A stretch of DNA of 64,000 nt, from assembly GCF_000277125.1 (NCBI RefSeq), contig NC_016946.1, positions 2,728,001 through 2,792,000 on the forward strand, written 5' to 3'. How positions within the stretch are numbered: position 1 is the first letter of the stretch; the number at the start of each line of letters is the position of its first letter. Both the position numbers and the translations under genes were made by a program. Shown here piece after piece: positions 17,351-28,036 of this stretch. Below the pieces are notes generated by a model. The model did no database searches. It had not been told where the DNA came from and saw only the letters and a program-made list of their open reading frames with translations. The stretch comes from Mycobacterium intracellulare ATCC 13950. GTDB taxonomy: Bacteria > Actinomycetota > Actinomycetes > Mycobacteriales > Mycobacteriaceae.

Positions 17351-18745
17351 ATGGGTTCGGGCGGCGTCATCGATCGGGACGCGATCAGCGCGGCCTTCGA
17401 TGCGCTTGATGCCGCGATCGAGGGCGTGGCGGGGCTGAGTTTTGATGCGCTGGCTCCTCGGGAGTGCCTGGCGTTGTTGGAGCGCTGCGAAAAGACGCGC
17501 CGCCGGTTGCCGGTGGCTGAGCATGCGTTGATCAATCACCTGGCCCGCCAAGCCGGCATCGAAGAACTCGGCGGCCCGCTGGATCAGGCGATCGCCGACC
17601 GGCTGCGGATCAGCCACACCGAGGCCGGCCGGCGGGTCAAAGACGCCGCCGATCTGGGCCCGCGCCACGGCCTGACCGGTGAACCCTTGCCCCCGGTGTT
17701 GGCCGCCACCGCCGCCGCCCAGGCCCGCGGTGAACTCGGCGCCGCCCATGTTGCGGTGATCCGCCGATTCTTTCGCCGCCTGCCGGGCTGGATCGACCCG
17801 GTGACCCGCGAGCGCGTCGAGGCCGACCTGGCCGGTCACGCCGCGTATCACCGGCCCGACGAACTCGACGGCCTGGCCCACGTCCTGGAAGATTGCCTCA
17901 ATCCCGACGGCCTTTTCACCGATGAGGACCGCGCCCGTAGCCGCGGGGTGACCCTGGGCCGCCAACAACCCGACGGCATGTCGGAGTTGCGGGGCCTGAT
18001 CACCCCCGAACTACGCGCCACGCTGGGAGCCGTGGAAGCCAAACTCGGTGCCCCGGGCATGTGCAACCCGCTCGACGACACCCCGTGCGTGGAGGGCGCG
18101 CCCAGCCAAGAGGCCATCGATCGTGATACCCGCTCGGCTGCTCAGCGCGGCCACGATGCCCTGCTGGCCGGGCTGCGTGGGCTGTTGGCCTCCGGGGAGT
18201 TGGGTCAGCACAACGGGTTACCGGCCTCCATCATCGTCACCACCACCCTGGCCGAGTTGGAGGCCGCCGCCGGGCGCGCCCTGACCGGCGGGGGCACCAT
18301 CCTGCCGATGAGTGAGGTGATCCGCCTGGGCCGCCACGCCCACCATTACTTGGCGATTTTCGATAAGGGCAAGGCCCTGGCGCTGTATCACACCAAGCGG
18401 CTGGCCTCCCCGGGGCAGCGAATCGTGTTGTACGCCAAGGACCGCGGCTGCACCGCCCCGGGCTGCACCGTGTCGGGTTACTACTGCGAAGTCCACCACA
18501 CCACCGACTACAGCACCTGCCACAGCACCGACATCAACCAGCTCACCTTCGCCTGCGGCCCGCATCACCGCATGCTCGACCCCGGCGGCTGGAGCACCCG
18601 CAAAAACGCCAAGGGCGAGACCGAATGGAAACCCCCACCCCACCTCGAGCGCGGCCAACCCCGCACCAACACCTACCACCACCCCGAAAAACTCCTCCAC
18701 CACGAACACGACGACGACGAAGCCGACAATCCCGGCGCCGCATAA
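17351..18745 (+). CDS. 13E12-repeat family HNH endonuclease-domain protein
   Basis: 464-aa member of the DUF222/13E12 family that is repeated many times in mycobacterial genomes. An N-terminal helical DUF222 region is followed by a C-terminal HNH motif with metal-binding Cys/His pairs: [17 protein letters not shown], then [14 protein letters not shown]. The catalytic histidines are present, so the nuclease may be active. These genes are suspected selfish or recombination-associated elements, but their activity is not established. It sits alone between a membrane protein and a tandem repeat, with no neighbour in the usual order. Confidence 0.88.
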   Translation: MGSGGVIDRDAISAAFDALDAAIEGVAGLSFDALAPRECLALLERCEKTRRRLPVAEHALINHLARQAGIEELGGPLDQAIADRLRISHTEAGRRVKDAADLGPRHGLTGEPLPPVLAATAAAQARGELGAAHVAVIRRFFRRLPGWIDPVTRERVEADLAGHAAYHRPDELDGLAHVLEDCLNPDGLFTDEDRARSRGVTLGRQQPDGMSELRGLITPELRATLGAVEAKLGAPGMCNPLDDTPCVEGAPSQEAIDRDTRSAAQRGHDALLAGLRGLLASGELGQHNGLPASIIVTTTLAELEAAAGRALTGGGTILPMSEVIRLGRHAHHYLAIFDKGKALALYHTKRLASPGQRIVLYAKDRGCTAPGCTVSGYYCEVHHTTDYSTCHSTDINQLTFACGPHHRMLDPGGWSTRKNAKGETEWKPPPHLERGQPRTNTYHHPEKLLHHEHDDDEADNPGAA

Positions 18746-18750
18746 CACTT

Positions 18751-18876
18751 CGCGATCGCCGCTAGCTCCGATGGCGCCGACCCGCCTCGCCCGGCTGCGC
18801 CGCGCTCGCGATCGCCGCTAGGTGCAATGGCGCCGACCCGCGTCGCCCGGCTGCGCCGTGCTCGCGATCGCCGCTA
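18751..18876. repeat. 56-bp intergenic tandem repeat, 2.25 copies
   Basis: Units begin at 18751, 18807 and 18863 with CGCGATCGCCGCTAG. The first two are complete and differ by a handful of bases, and the third is cut after 14 bases. The truncated copy supplies the TAG stop codon of the amidohydrolase on the minus strand (18874-18876). Possible VNTR immediately after the HNH gene. Confidence 0.88.
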
Positions 18877-19941
18877 GTTCAGGTTGTAGAAGCGCTGCGC
18901 GTTGCGCCCACCGATCTTCTCGCGGGCCTCCTCGCTGATATCGGCGCGAGTGCGCAGGTGCTTGGTGCTTTCTGGCCACTCGCCGTCCCAGTGCGGATAG
19001 TCGCTGGCGAACATGATGAAATCGGCGCCCAGCACGTCGATCACCCCGGGCAGAATCGGCTCCTCCGGTTCACACGTCACCCAGATGTTTCCGGCGGCCA
19101 GATACTCGTGCGGATCGCGACGCCAGCCGCGCTCCACCCAGTCGCCACGCTTCTCGTAATGCTCGTGCAGCCGATCGATAAAAAACGGAACCCAGCCCGC
19201 ACCCGCCTCGAGGAAGGCCACCCGCAACTCCGGATGGCGCTCGAAGACGCCGCCGGAAACCATCGCGGTCATCGCCGTCATCTGGTCAAACGGAAAGCTG
19301 ATGCAGTGCACCTGAATGTAATTCGTGAAACGGTCTACCCCGATCTTGGGCAGATGAATGCCGGGCGCCCCATGCACCCCCAGCGGCATCCCGAGTTCGA
19401 CGGCGGCGGCATAGAACGGGTCGAGGTCGGGGTGGTCGAGGTTGCGTGTCTTGAGCGCCGGCGGCACCAAAGTCGCCACCAGCCCAAGGTCTTTGGCTTC
19501 GGTCATGACATCGATCGCCAGCCGGCCATGTTCTATCGGAGTCACCGCGACGCCGCGGAGCCGCCCGCCCGAAGCGGCGCAGTAATCGGCGATCCACTCG
19601 TTGTAGAGGCGAGCGAATCCGGCCGCGAATTCGGGATCCTCGAGACTCGGCGCGCACAGGCCAAGGCTGGGATAGAGCACCATCGTGTCGATGTGATCGC
19701 GGTCGGCGTCACCCAGCACGCCTTCGGCCGACCGGCAGTTGATATCGGCCGCGCTACTGATCCCGTGTTCGGGCGGGCAGCCCGCGCCCGGACCGCGGTC
19801 CTCGGGGTAGTTGCGTCCTTCGAGGGTCAACCCGAGCCGCCCATGCCTGCCGGGTCTGACGTGCTCCGGCCACCGCTTGATCGCTTCGACTGCCAGTGAC
19901 GAATTTTCGGCGACATGGCCGTCGGCATCGATGATCCGCAT
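18874..19941 (-). CDS. Amidohydrolase-family metal-dependent hydrolase/decarboxylase
   Basis: 355-aa protein of the amidohydrolase_2 (ACMSD-like) TIM barrel. The N-terminal metal motif is [10 protein letters not shown], a catalytic histidine is in GVHGAPGIH, and the C-terminal metal aspartate is in [18 protein letters not shown] 19941 is chosen over 20073 since IDADGH should lie at the very N-terminus. Divergent from nanT across 76 bp. The substrate is probably an aromatic or other carboxylate, but cannot be specified. Confidence 0.85.
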   Translation of the reverse strand: MRIIDADGHVAENSSLAVEAIKRWPEHVRPGRHGRLGLTLEGRNYPEDRGPGAGCPPEHGISSAADINCRSAEGVLGDADRDHIDTMVLYPSLGLCAPSLEDPEFAAGFARLYNEWIADYCAASGGRLRGVAVTPIEHGRLAIDVMTEAKDLGLVATLVPPALKTRNLDHPDLDPFYAAAVELGMPLGVHGAPGIHLPKIGVDRFTNYIQVHCISFPFDQMTAMTAMVSGGVFERHPELRVAFLEAGAGWVPFFIDRLHEHYEKRGDWVERGWRRDPHEYLAAGNIWVTCEPEEPILPGVIDVLGADFIMFASDYPHWDGEWPESTKHLRTRADISEEAREKIGGRNAQRFYNLN

Positions 19942-20017
19942 GCATCCGGAACTTACTCCCGCACGACGGGCGGCGAAACAGGTCGCGCCGACGCGCTCGG
20001 TACGCCACGATGCTGAC

Positions 20018-21292
20018 GTGACCACACAGAGCCCTCGACAGAAGTTGACCGCCGACCAGCGAAACTCCTTCATCGCCGCTCTGTTGGGCTGGACGATGGA
20101 TGCCTTCGACTACTTCATCGTGGTGCTCGTCTACGCCGACATCGCAAAGACGTTCCACCACAGCAAGGCCGAGGTCGCGTTCGTCACCACCGCCACCCTG
20201 ATCATGCGTCCCGTCGGCGCGTTGCTGTTCGGGCTGTGGGCCGACCGCGTCGGCCGGCGACTCCCCCTGATGGTCGACGTCATGTTCTACTCCGTGGTCG
20301 GGTTCCTGTGCGCGTTCGCACCCAACTTCACGGTGCTCGTGATCCTGCGCCTGCTGTACGGCATCGGCATGGGCGGGGAATGGGGGCTCGGTGCCGCGCT
20401 GGCCATGGAGAAGGTTCCGGTCCAGCGACGCGGATTTTTCTCCGGGCTGCTGCAGGAGGGTTACGCGTTCGGCTACCTGCTGGCCAGCGTGGCCGCCCTG
20501 GTGGTGATGGATTGGCTCGAGCTCTCGTGGCGCTGGTTGTTCGGCCTGAGCATCGTTCCCGCACTGATCAGCTTGATCATTCGTTACCGGGTGGAGGAAT
20601 CCGAGGTGTGGGAGGCCGCCCAAGACCGGATGAGGCTCACCAGCACCAGAATCCGCGACGTGCTGCGCAGCGGCGCGATCATCCGGCGCTTCATCTACCT
20701 GGCGTTGCTGATGACGGCCTTCAACTGGATGAGCCACGGCACGCAGGACGTCTACCCAACCTTCCTCGGCGCGCACGCCAACCAGGGGGCCGGGTTGTCG
20801 AGCACGACGGTCAGGTGGATCGTGGTGGCCTACAACGTCGGCGCCATCATCGGAGGGCTCGTCTTCGGAACGCTGTCGCAACGACTGAGCAGGCGCTACA
20901 CGGTCGTCTTCTGTGCGGTTCTGGCGCTGCCGATCGTGCCGCTGTTCGCATACTCACGCGGCGCGGCCATGCTGTGCCTGGGCTCGTTCTTGATGCAGCT
21001 CTTCGTGCAGGGCGCGTGGGGCGTGATTCCCGCCCACCTCACGGAGATGTCGCCGGACGCCATCCGCGGCCTCTACCCCGGTGTGACCTACCAACTCGGA
21101 AACCTGTTGGCGGCGTTCAACTTACCGATTCAGGAACGTCTCGCCGAATCCCATGGCTACCCGTTCGCCTTGGCGGCCACGATCGTGCCGGTGCTGGCCG
21201 CGGTGGTGGTCCTGACGCTGATCGGAAAGGACGCGACGGGAATCCGCTTCGGCACGACGGAAAGTTCTTTTCTCGCAACGGAAGCGACGTAA
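20018..21292 (+). CDS. nanT: MFS transporter (NanT-like, sugar-acid/sialate porter family)
   Basis: 424-aa major facilitator with 12 predicted membrane helices. The MFS signature between helices 2 and 3 is present as [13 protein letters not shown]. The N-terminus [20 protein letters not shown] resembles metabolite:H+ symporters such as NanT and ShiA. Length and location agree with Rv1902c. GTG 20018 is used. The sialate annotation is historical; the true substrate in mycobacteria is unproven. Convergent with cinA, stops 3 bp apart. Confidence 0.85.
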   Translation: MTTQSPRQKLTADQRNSFIAALLGWTMDAFDYFIVVLVYADIAKTFHHSKAEVAFVTTATLIMRPVGALLFGLWADRVGRRLPLMVDVMFYSVVGFLCAFAPNFTVLVILRLLYGIGMGGEWGLGAALAMEKVPVQRRGFFSGLLQEGYAFGYLLASVAALVVMDWLELSWRWLFGLSIVPALISLIIRYRVEESEVWEAAQDRMRLTSTRIRDVLRSGAIIRRFIYLALLMTAFNWMSHGTQDVYPTFLGAHANQGAGLSSTTVRWIVVAYNVGAIIGGLVFGTLSQRLSRRYTVVFCAVLALPIVPLFAYSRGAAMLCLGSFLMQLFVQGAWGVIPAHLTEMSPDAIRGLYPGVTYQLGNLLAAFNLPIQERLAESHGYPFALAATIVPVLAAVVVLTLIGKDATGIRFGTTESSFLATEAT

Positions 21293-21295
21293 AAG

Positions 21296-22591
21296 CTAGT
21301 CGGCGTCGGCCAGCAGGCGCCGCAGCAGGTGCATGGCCACCGTCGTCGAGCGTTCCCGGATATCGGACCGGTTGCCCGGAAGGCGCAGGGTGCGAGTGTC
21401 CGTGCGACCGCCCGCCACCTTCACGCTGAAGCAGACCGTCCCGACCGGCTTGTCTTCCGTGCCCCCGCCCGGTCCGGCGATCCCGGTGATCGCGACCGCG
21501 GTGTCGGCGCCGAAGCGTTGCAGCGCGCCCGCGGCCATGGCCTCGGCCACCGGCTCCGATACCGCGCCGTGCACCTCGATCAGCGCCGGGTCGACGCCGA
21601 GCACCTCCGCTTTCGCCTCGTTCGAATAGGACACCACCCCGCCGGCCACGTAGTCCGACGATCCGGGCCGATCGGTCAGCCGCGCCGCCAGCAGTCCCGC
21701 GGTGCACGACTCCGCCGTCGCGATCCGGTGCCCGGTGAGAAGCTGCGCGACCAGATCGTCGACACGCGAGCCGTCTTCGGAGTACAGCTGATGCCCGTGC
21801 CTCTCGCGCAGCAGCTTCGTCAGTTGCGTGTACGCGTCGGCGGAGTCCGGCTCGTAGCGGGTGACCATTTCGATCTCCCCGCGCCGCAGGCAGGTGGTGA
21901 TCTCGAGGCGGTCGAAGCCGGGCACGGTCTTTTCGGCGTCGCGCAGCGTCTCGGCCAGCCCCGACTCGGGCAGCCCGAACATCCGCAGCATCTCCTGCCG
22001 ATAAATGGTCCGGCCGGCGATCGCGTCCTGCGCCGCCGGTGTCTGGATGGCCGTGTGCCACATCGGCTGCAGCTCGCGCGGGGGTCCCGGGAGCACGATC
22101 ACCGCGGGCTTGCCCGGCACCACGACACCGGGCGCGGTGCCGACCGGGTCGAGCACCTGCGCCCCGGCTGGGATCATGGCCTGCTTGCGGTTGGCGGCGC
22201 GCAGCGACTCGAAAGTGCCGGGGTCCAAGGCGGATTGGAACGCGGGATTGCGCCCCATCAGCTTCTTGAGGATGTTCGCGATCTTCTCTTCGACCTCGGC
22301 ATCCAACACCAGCTCGCGCCCGCAGAAGCGCGCCACCACCTCGACGGTCATGTCGTCGGCCGTGGGCCCCAGGCCGCCGCTGGTGACGATCAGGTCCACG
22401 CCTTGATCGGCGAGAAACCGCAGCTGGGCTTCGATGTCGGCGGGCCGGTCGCCGCAGATCGTGATGTGCGCGAGCTCGACGCCCAGCTCCAGGAGGCGAT
22501 CGGCGATCCAGGGGCCGTTGGCGTCTTGGACGCGTCCGGTGAGGACCTCGGTTCCGGTGACAACGATGCCTGCACGTGCGCTCACCGCCAT
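21296..22591 (-). CDS. cinA: CinA-family protein (nicotinamide mononucleotide deamidase / ADP-ribose pyrophosphatase type)
   Basis: 431-aa CinA. The N-terminal COG1058/MoCF domain is [17 protein letters not shown] ... [11 protein letters not shown]. The C-terminal PncC-like domain is [23 protein letters not shown], with [19 protein letters not shown] near the end. ATG 22591 gives MAVSARAG, as in the mycobacterial orthologue (Rv1901); the longer frame overlaps the divergent macro gene. Known roles of the family are NAD recycling and, in mycobacteria, cleavage of NAD-drug adducts. Confidence 0.94.
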   Translation of the reverse strand: MAVSARAGIVVTGTEVLTGRVQDANGPWIADRLLELGVELAHITICGDRPADIEAQLRFLADQGVDLIVTSGGLGPTADDMTVEVVARFCGRELVLDAEVEEKIANILKKLMGRNPAFQSALDPGTFESLRAANRKQAMIPAGAQVLDPVGTAPGVVVPGKPAVIVLPGPPRELQPMWHTAIQTPAAQDAIAGRTIYRQEMLRMFGLPESGLAETLRDAEKTVPGFDRLEITTCLRRGEIEMVTRYEPDSADAYTQLTKLLRERHGHQLYSEDGSRVDDLVAQLLTGHRIATAESCTAGLLAARLTDRPGSSDYVAGGVVSYSNEAKAEVLGVDPALIEVHGAVSEPVAEAMAAGALQRFGADTAVAITGIAGPGGGTEDKPVGTVCFSVKVAGGRTDTRTLRLPGNRSDIRERSTTVAMHLLRRLLADAD

Positions 22592-22625
22592 GAGCCTACG
22601 CATGGGCCTGCGGGACAATGAGCCG

Positions 22626-23120
22626 ATGATCGAGTTAGAGGTGCTTGCGGCCGACGTGACCAAGCTCGACGTGGACGCGATCGCCGACGCCGCCAACACG
22701 CAGCTGCGGCACGGTGGCGGCGTCGCCGCGGCCATCTCGCGCGCGGGCGGGCCCGACGTGCAGCGCGAATCGACCGAGAAGGCGCCGATCGGGCTCGGCG
22801 AAGCGATCGAGACCACCGCCGGCGACATGCCCGCGCGCTACGTCATCCACGCGGCGACCATGGAACTCGGTGGGCCGACCTCGGCCGAGATCATCGGCGC
22901 CGCCACGGCTTCGACATTGCGCAAGGCCGACGAGCTCGGGTGCCGCACGCTGGGGCTGGTGGCCTTCGGCACCGGTGTCGGCGGGTTCCCGCTCGACCAG
23001 GCCGCCCGGCTGATGGTCGACACCGTCCGGCGGCATCAGCCGGACTCGCTGCGCAAGGTGGTGTTCGCCGTGCACGGCGACGCGGCGGAGCAAGCGTTTC
23101 GGGCCGCGCTGCGGGCCTAG
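22626..23120 (+). CDS. Macro-domain protein
   Basis: 164-aa stand-alone macro domain (ADP-ribose-binding): [23 protein letters not shown] is the ribose-binding loop and [13 protein letters not shown] the phosphate loop. In M. tuberculosis the gene at this place, lppD (Rv1899c), encodes a longer lipoprotein with a macro domain; here there is no signal peptide or lipobox, so it should act in the cytoplasm. Likely removes or binds ADP-ribose. It is divergent from cinA, 34 bp apart, which also processes ADP-ribose/NAD compounds. Confidence 0.85.
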   Translation: MIELEVLAADVTKLDVDAIADAANTQLRHGGGVAAAISRAGGPDVQRESTEKAPIGLGEAIETTAGDMPARYVIHAATMELGGPTSAEIIGAATASTLRKADELGCRTLGLVAFGTGVGGFPLDQAARLMVDTVRRHQPDSLRKVVFAVHGDAAEQAFRAALRA

Positions 23121-23422
23121 CTCTCGGAAAGGTAGCGCTCGACGGAGGCAACCTTCTGCGTCATAGCGTCGCTGGCCCCGGTGCGCCAATCGGCCTTGAT
23201 CACCGTGCTCACCCGCGGCGCCCGGGCCGCCACGGCCTCGACGGCGCGCTGCACCACCGCCATGACCTGCTCCCACGTGTCGCCCTCGATCACCGTGAAC
23301 ATCGAGTCGGTCTTGTTGGGCAGGCCGGACTCGCGAACCACCCGAACCGCCTCGGCGACGATCTCGCCGACACCCTCGCCCACCCCCATTGGGGTGACGG
23401 AAAACGCGACGAGCACGGACAC
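23117..23422 (-). CDS. MTH1187/YkoF-family thiamine-binding-type protein
   Basis: 101-aa protein of the MTH1187 (DUF77) ferredoxin-like fold: [29 protein letters not shown] and [26 protein letters not shown] 23422 places the first strand at the N-terminus. It matches Rv1898 in size and location. Its stop overlaps the macro-domain stop by 4 bp in convergent orientation. Members bind thiamine-like ligands; the physiological role is not established. Confidence 0.85.
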   Translation of the reverse strand: MSVLVAFSVTPMGVGEGVGEIVAEAVRVVRESGLPNKTDSMFTVIEGDTWEQVMAVVQRAVEAVAARAPRVSTVIKADWRTGASDAMTQKVASVERYLSES

Positions 23423-23474
23423 CCTGTCGAGCGTACCCACCCCCGCCCCGGCCGGTCTGGCACCATCGAGGCCC

Positions 23475-23906
23475 ATGCGGGTGTTGGTGCAACGGGTCTC
23501 GTCGGCGACGGTGACGGTCGACGGCGCGGTGGTGGGAGCGATCCGGCCGGATGGCCAGGGGCTGTTGGCATTCGTCGGCGTCACCCACACCGACGATCGC
23601 GACAAGGCCCGCCGGCTCGCCGAAAAGCTCTGGAACCTAAGGATTCTCGCCGAGGAGCGGTCCGCGGCCGACGCAAGAGCCCCCATCCTGGTCATCAGTC
23701 AGTTCACCCTGTACGCCGACACCGCCAAGGGCCGCCGCCCGTCGTGGAATGCGGCCGCCCCCGGACCGGTGGCCGAGCCGCTGGTGGCGGAGTTCGCCGC
23801 GACGCTGCAGCGGCTGGGCGCCGAGGTGCAGACCGGGGTGTTCGGCGCGAACATGCAGGTCGAGTTGGTCAACGACGGCCCGGTCACGGTGCTGCTCGAA
23901 CTCTGA
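23475..23906 (+). CDS. dtd: D-aminoacyl-tRNA deacylase
   Basis: 143-aa DTD, which hydrolyses D-aminoacyl-tRNA and so keeps D-amino acids (e.g. D-Tyr) out of protein. It has the [14 protein letters not shown]-terminus and the active-site [17 protein letters not shown] motif, followed by the C-terminal [11 protein letters not shown]; the last holds the GPxT cross-subunit proline motif. Same length as Rv1897c. The start at 23475 lies 52 bp from the divergent Rv1898-type gene. Confidence 0.95.
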   Translation: MRVLVQRVSSATVTVDGAVVGAIRPDGQGLLAFVGVTHTDDRDKARRLAEKLWNLRILAEERSAADARAPILVISQFTLYADTAKGRRPSWNAAAPGPVAEPLVAEFAATLQRLGAEVQTGVFGANMQVELVNDGPVTVLLEL

Positions 23907-23923
23907 AGGGTACGTTGGCCCCC

Positions 23924-24835
23924 GTGGGCACGACACCTGAATTCGGATCGCTCCGCTCCGACGACGACAACTGGGACATCGTCAGCAGCGTTGGCTACAC
24001 CGCGCTGCTCGTGGCGGGATGGCGTGCCCTGCACGCCGTGGGCCCGCAGCCGCTGGTGCGCGACGAATACGCGAAGGTCTTCATCGCCGCCGCGCGGGAC
24101 CCGTATCTGGCGGGGGTGCTTGCGAACCCGGGCAGCACCGAGGACGAGACGGCCTTTCCGCGGCTGTATGGTGTCCAGACCCGGTTCTTCGACGACTTCT
24201 TCGTCGGCGCCGGCCAGGCGGGCATACGCCAGGCGGTGATCGTCGCCGCCGGCCTGGATTCGCGGGCGTTCCGCCTTGAATGGCCCGACGGCACAAGGGT
24301 CTTCGAGGTCGACTTGCCGAAGGTCCTCGAGTTCAAGGCGCGTGTGCTCGACGAGCAGGGTGCCGCGCCGAAGGCGAACCGGATCGAGGTCGCCGCCGAT
24401 CTGCGCACCGACTGGTCGCGGCCCTTGGAGGCGGCCGGGTTCGACGTCGAGAGCCCGAGCGCCTGGTCGGTGGAGGGGTTGCTGCCCTACCTGACCGACG
24501 AGGCGCAACACGCGCTGTTCACCCGGATCAGCGGGCTCAGCGCGCCGGGCAGCCGGATCGCGATCGGCGCGCTGGGGTCGCGGCTGGACCACGACCAGCT
24601 CCACGCCTTGGAGGCGGATCACCCGGGGGTCAACGTGTCGGGCAACGTTGACTTTTCGGCTCTGACGTATGAACCGCAGTCCGATCCCGCGGAGTGGCTG
24701 ACCGCGCACGGGTGGGCCGTCGAACCCGTCCGCAACACGCTCGATTTGCAGGCCGGTTACGGCATGACCCCACCGGAGGTCGACGTCAAGATCGACAGTT
24801 TCATGCGGTCCCAATACATCACCGCCACCCGGTGA
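23924..24835 (+). CDS. SAM-dependent methyltransferase (TIGR00027 family)
   Basis: 303-aa member of the mycobacterial leucine-carboxyl-methyltransferase-like group that is greatly expanded in these genomes. It has the family N-terminus ([19 protein letters not shown]), motif I as [20 protein letters not shown], and the [13 protein letters not shown] acidic loop. GTG 23924 gives exactly the length of Rv1896c. It follows dtd by 17 bp. Substrate unknown. Confidence 0.9.
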   Translation: MGTTPEFGSLRSDDDNWDIVSSVGYTALLVAGWRALHAVGPQPLVRDEYAKVFIAAARDPYLAGVLANPGSTEDETAFPRLYGVQTRFFDDFFVGAGQAGIRQAVIVAAGLDSRAFRLEWPDGTRVFEVDLPKVLEFKARVLDEQGAAPKANRIEVAADLRTDWSRPLEAAGFDVESPSAWSVEGLLPYLTDEAQHALFTRISGLSAPGSRIAIGALGSRLDHDQLHALEADHPGVNVSGNVDFSALTYEPQSDPAEWLTAHGWAVEPVRNTLDLQAGYGMTPPEVDVKIDSFMRSQYITATR

Positions 24836-24839
24836 AGGC

Positions 24840-25865
24840 CTAGGGCTGCAGCAGGATCTTCACATCGTCGCCGGAGCGCGATTCCGCGGTCGCATAGCCC
24901 TTGGCCGCGTCGTCCAAAGGCATTGTCGTGGTGAAGATGCCGTCGACATCGAGGCGGCCGGACTGCAGCAGCGGGATCAATTCCGGCCAGGTTCGCTGCA
25001 CCGGCGCGGTGGTCATCCGCAACGTGATGCTGCGGATCAGGCAGCCCAGCGCGTTGAGCGGGAACGGATTCATGTCGTGCACACCGACGACCGAGACGGT
25101 TCCGCCCGCCCGGACGGCGTTGAGCGCCTCGGTCAGGGATGCGTCGGTGGCGACGGCGTCGATCACCGCATCGACGCCGCGGCCGCCGGTGGCGGCAAGG
25201 ATCTCCTCGAGCGCCGGCGCCTTGACGGGTGTCGCCCCCCACCGCGTGGCGCGCTGTAACCGGCCGTCGACCTGATCGACGGCGAAAACCGTTGCCGCGC
25301 CCTGAAAAAGCGCGCTGCGCAGCGAGCACAGGCCGACCGCTCCGAGGCCGATCACCGCCACGGTCCCGCCGAACGGAATGTCGGCGCGCTGCGCCGCGGC
25401 CCAGCCGGTGGCGAGATTGTCGGTGAGTAGCAGCGCCTGCTCGGTGCTGATGCCCTCGGGCATCTTCAGGAGCTGGAAATCGGCGGCGGGCACCGCGAGC
25501 AGATCGGCCTGCGCGCCACCGAGCACTCCGCCGCCGAAGATCTGAAAGCCGGAGTGGCACATGACCGGATCGCGGGTGGCGCACCCCGCGCACGCGCCGC
25601 AGCCGGCGACCGACGACACCATGACCTGATCGCCGACCTTGACGTTGCGCACCTGCGGCCCGGCGTCCACCACCGTGCCGATGGCTTCGTGGCCGAGGGC
25701 GATGGGATCGGGCATCGGGAAGTCGGCCTCGTAGAAGTGCAGATCCGAGCCGCAGATTCCGGCGGCGGTCACCTCGACGATCGCTCCGTCCGGGCCCGGC
25801 AGCGTTGGGTCGGGGCGGGTGTCGACCCGGATGCTGCGGGGCCCATCGACGACTACCGTGCGCAT
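24840..25865 (-). CDS. Zinc-dependent alcohol dehydrogenase (threonine/polyol-dehydrogenase-like)
   Basis: 341-aa MDR enzyme. Catalytic zinc ligands: Cys in AGICGSD and GHE at 59-61. The structural zinc lobe CGACAGCATRDPVMC has four cysteines. The NAD-binding motif is VIGLGAVGLCSL. It starts 10 bp after the flavin monooxygenase stop and so is almost surely in one operon with it. In M. tuberculosis the related Rv1895 stands at this place. Oxidation of an alcohol to the ketone used by the monooxygenase is a plausible link. Confidence 0.88.
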   Translation of the reverse strand: MRTVVVDGPRSIRVDTRPDPTLPGPDGAIVEVTAAGICGSDLHFYEADFPMPDPIALGHEAIGTVVDAGPQVRNVKVGDQVMVSSVAGCGACAGCATRDPVMCHSGFQIFGGGVLGGAQADLLAVPAADFQLLKMPEGISTEQALLLTDNLATGWAAAQRADIPFGGTVAVIGLGAVGLCSLRSALFQGAATVFAVDQVDGRLQRATRWGATPVKAPALEEILAATGGRGVDAVIDAVATDASLTEALNAVRAGGTVSVVGVHDMNPFPLNALGCLIRSITLRMTTAPVQRTWPELIPLLQSGRLDVDGIFTTTMPLDDAAKGYATAESRSGDDVKILLQP

Positions 25866-25875
25866 ACCGGTGTGC

Positions 25876-27825
25876 TCACTTCCCTTGTCGCGCTTGATCT
25901 TTCTGGCGCACTACAAATTGTGACCAGTCGGGTTCACGCACCGCCGACCAGTACTCGTTGAGGCGCCACGGGCTGACGGTGTGAATCTCGCCGTCGGCGT
26001 TCTTGAAATACGAGTGCTTGACCGCCGGGTGTGACCACACCATCTTCTTGATCTGGGTCTGCGTCCGCCGGTGCCAGTCCGTGGCGGCGTCAAGTTTCGG
26101 CTCGACGGAGTGCACATCGACGTCGGCCAGGCGCGCCAGGCATTGGTCGATGTAGCGCATCTGCAGTTCGGACTGGAAGATCAGGCTGCCCCCGTGGGCC
26201 AGGTGGGTTCCGGGGCCGTAGACGATGAAGAAGTTCGGAAACTGCGGGACGGTGATCCCGAGGTAGGCATACGGCCTGCTCCCCCACATCTCGTGCAGGT
26301 CGACGCCGTTGCGGCCGGTGATCTTCAGCGGCCACAGCACGTCGGTGTGCCGGAACCCCGTTGCGTAGACGATGACGTCGACGTCGTGCGTCACTTCGTC
26401 CTCGGTGACGATGCCCTGCGGCGTGATCCGGTCGATCGGTGTGCGCACCAATTCGACGTTGTCGCGCTGCAGCGTTCTCAGCCAGCTGCCGTTGTCCTGC
26501 AGGGTGCGCTTGCCGCAGGCGGGATAGTCCGGCATCACCTTGGCCAACAACGGCGAGTCTTCGCCGACCTGGCTGGTGATCCACTGGGAGAACATCATGT
26601 GCGCGCCGGCGTTGATGTCGCTGACGGCGTGGTCCTGATCGGCGTAGTTCGGATCGCCCTCGGCGGCGTCGAGGCCCTTGTCCGAGCCGGGCCATAGCAC
26701 CAGGAAGCGGTACCACCGGCCGTAGAACGGCAGGTGGCGCATCGCCCAGCGCACACCGTCGCCGACCTCGTCGTGATACATCGGGTTCGGGAACATCCAC
26801 TGCGCGGTCCGCTGGAACACCGTCAGGCGCTCGACCTCCTCGGCGATGGCGGGCGCGATCTGGAACCCGCTGGCGCCTGCGCCGACGAGCGCGACCCGCT
26901 TGCCTTTGAGGTCCACCGAGTGATCCCAGGCCGCCGAGTGAAACGACGGGCCCCGGAAAGTCTGTGCTCCGGCGAATTCGGGAATGTTGGGCCTGTTCAG
27001 CTGGCCCACCGCCGTGATGAGCGCGCGTGCGCGCAGGGTCGACGTGCGGCCGTCGGCCGATCGCAGCGACACGGTCCAGGTGCCGTCGTCGTCGTCCCAT
27101 TGGGCCGCGAGAACCTCGGTCTGCCAACGTATCCGGTCGGCCAGGTCGTGTTCGTCGATGACCTTGGTGAAATAGTCCTGCAGCTCGTTTTGCTCGGCGA
27201 AGAAATGGGTCCAGTCGTTGTTGGGTTCGAAGCTGTAGCAATAGAAATGGTTCGCGACGTCGACACGGGCGCCGGGATAGCGGTTCTCCCACCATGTTCC
27301 GCCCGGGCCGGCGTTCTTCTCGACGATGGTGAACGGAATGTTGGCCTGCTTGAGGCGCACGCCGGCAAGGATGCCGGATTCGCCGCACCCGACGACCAGA
27401 ACCGGAAGCTGCGCCGCGCGCTCGGCCGGCAACGCGGCCGGCCGCCGGGGGTCGACCCCGTCGAGGTCCAGCTCTTCGGACACCAGGGAAAGATAGTCGT
27501 CGGGAACGTGCTCACACGCCGCCCAATCCATCATTTCCCTGATGAGCTCCGGGCTCAGCGGCGCCGGTTCGGGGCAGCCGCGATCCCGATACTCGGTGAT
27601 CACCGTCAGCGCCTCGGCGCGGGCCCGCGCCTTGTCCTCCTCCGACATGAACCCCTGGACCTCGTTGAGGAAGATGCCCATCTGCTTGTAGTCGCGGATG
27701 AATCGGGGGTCGCCGGTGATGTGGACGAGGGAGAGCAGCAGCGTCGGGATGCTGACATCCTCTAGGGCGGCGGCGATCTCGGGCGTGGACGTGGTGAAGG
27801 GATCGCCGGCGTAGCGGCTGCGCAT
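25876..27825 (-). CDS. Flavin-containing monooxygenase (Baeyer-Villiger type)
   Basis: 649-aa class B flavoprotein. An N-terminal 150-residue extension precedes the FAD motif (VLVVGCGESGILAGVRLKQA) and the NADPH motif (RVALVGAGASGFQIAPAIAE). Between them is FxGxxxHSxxW as FRGPSFHSAAWDHSVDLKG, the hallmark of FMO/BVMO enzymes. The N-terminal extension is typical of the larger 4-hydroxyacetophenone-monooxygenase-like group. ATG 27825; the longer frame would run through the palindrome at 27853-27885. First gene of an operon with the ADH. Confidence 0.9.
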   Translation of the reverse strand: MRSRYAGDPFTTSTPEIAAALEDVSIPTLLLSLVHITGDPRFIRDYKQMGIFLNEVQGFMSEEDKARARAEALTVITEYRDRGCPEPAPLSPELIREMMDWAACEHVPDDYLSLVSEELDLDGVDPRRPAALPAERAAQLPVLVVGCGESGILAGVRLKQANIPFTIVEKNAGPGGTWWENRYPGARVDVANHFYCYSFEPNNDWTHFFAEQNELQDYFTKVIDEHDLADRIRWQTEVLAAQWDDDDGTWTVSLRSADGRTSTLRARALITAVGQLNRPNIPEFAGAQTFRGPSFHSAAWDHSVDLKGKRVALVGAGASGFQIAPAIAEEVERLTVFQRTAQWMFPNPMYHDEVGDGVRWAMRHLPFYGRWYRFLVLWPGSDKGLDAAEGDPNYADQDHAVSDINAGAHMMFSQWITSQVGEDSPLLAKVMPDYPACGKRTLQDNGSWLRTLQRDNVELVRTPIDRITPQGIVTEDEVTHDVDVIVYATGFRHTDVLWPLKITGRNGVDLHEMWGSRPYAYLGITVPQFPNFFIVYGPGTHLAHGGSLIFQSELQMRYIDQCLARLADVDVHSVEPKLDAATDWHRRTQTQIKKMVWSHPAVKHSYFKNADGEIHTVSPWRLNEYWSAVREPDWSQFVVRQKDQARQGK

Positions 27826-27852
27826 CAAGCCGATCCTCTCGGTGGTTTGGAA

Positions 27853-27885
27853 GCCAATTACGCTACGCGTAGTTTCGTAATTGGC
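27853..27885. promoter_or_regulatory. Long inverted repeat upstream of FMO-ADH operon
   Basis: GCCAATTACG at 27853-27862 and CGTAATTGGC at 27876-27885 form a perfect 10-bp inverted repeat with a 13-bp spacer that itself holds the palindrome CTACGCGTAG (27863-27872). It starts 28 bp upstream of the monooxygenase ATG. It is probably a TetR- or similar repressor operator; no regulator gene is adjacent. Confidence 0.65.
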
Positions 27886-28036
27886 AGCACTACGGTACCC
27901 GGTTGCTCGGTGCGGGATCAAGGGATCAAAGGCGGTGGCAGGCCGAACGGCGTCGCGCCCGCTCGGCGGCGACGGGCCGTAGTGATGGGGCGCAGCTCAG
28001 GACCCGCTGGCCACGTCAGTGACGTCCGTACTAAAC

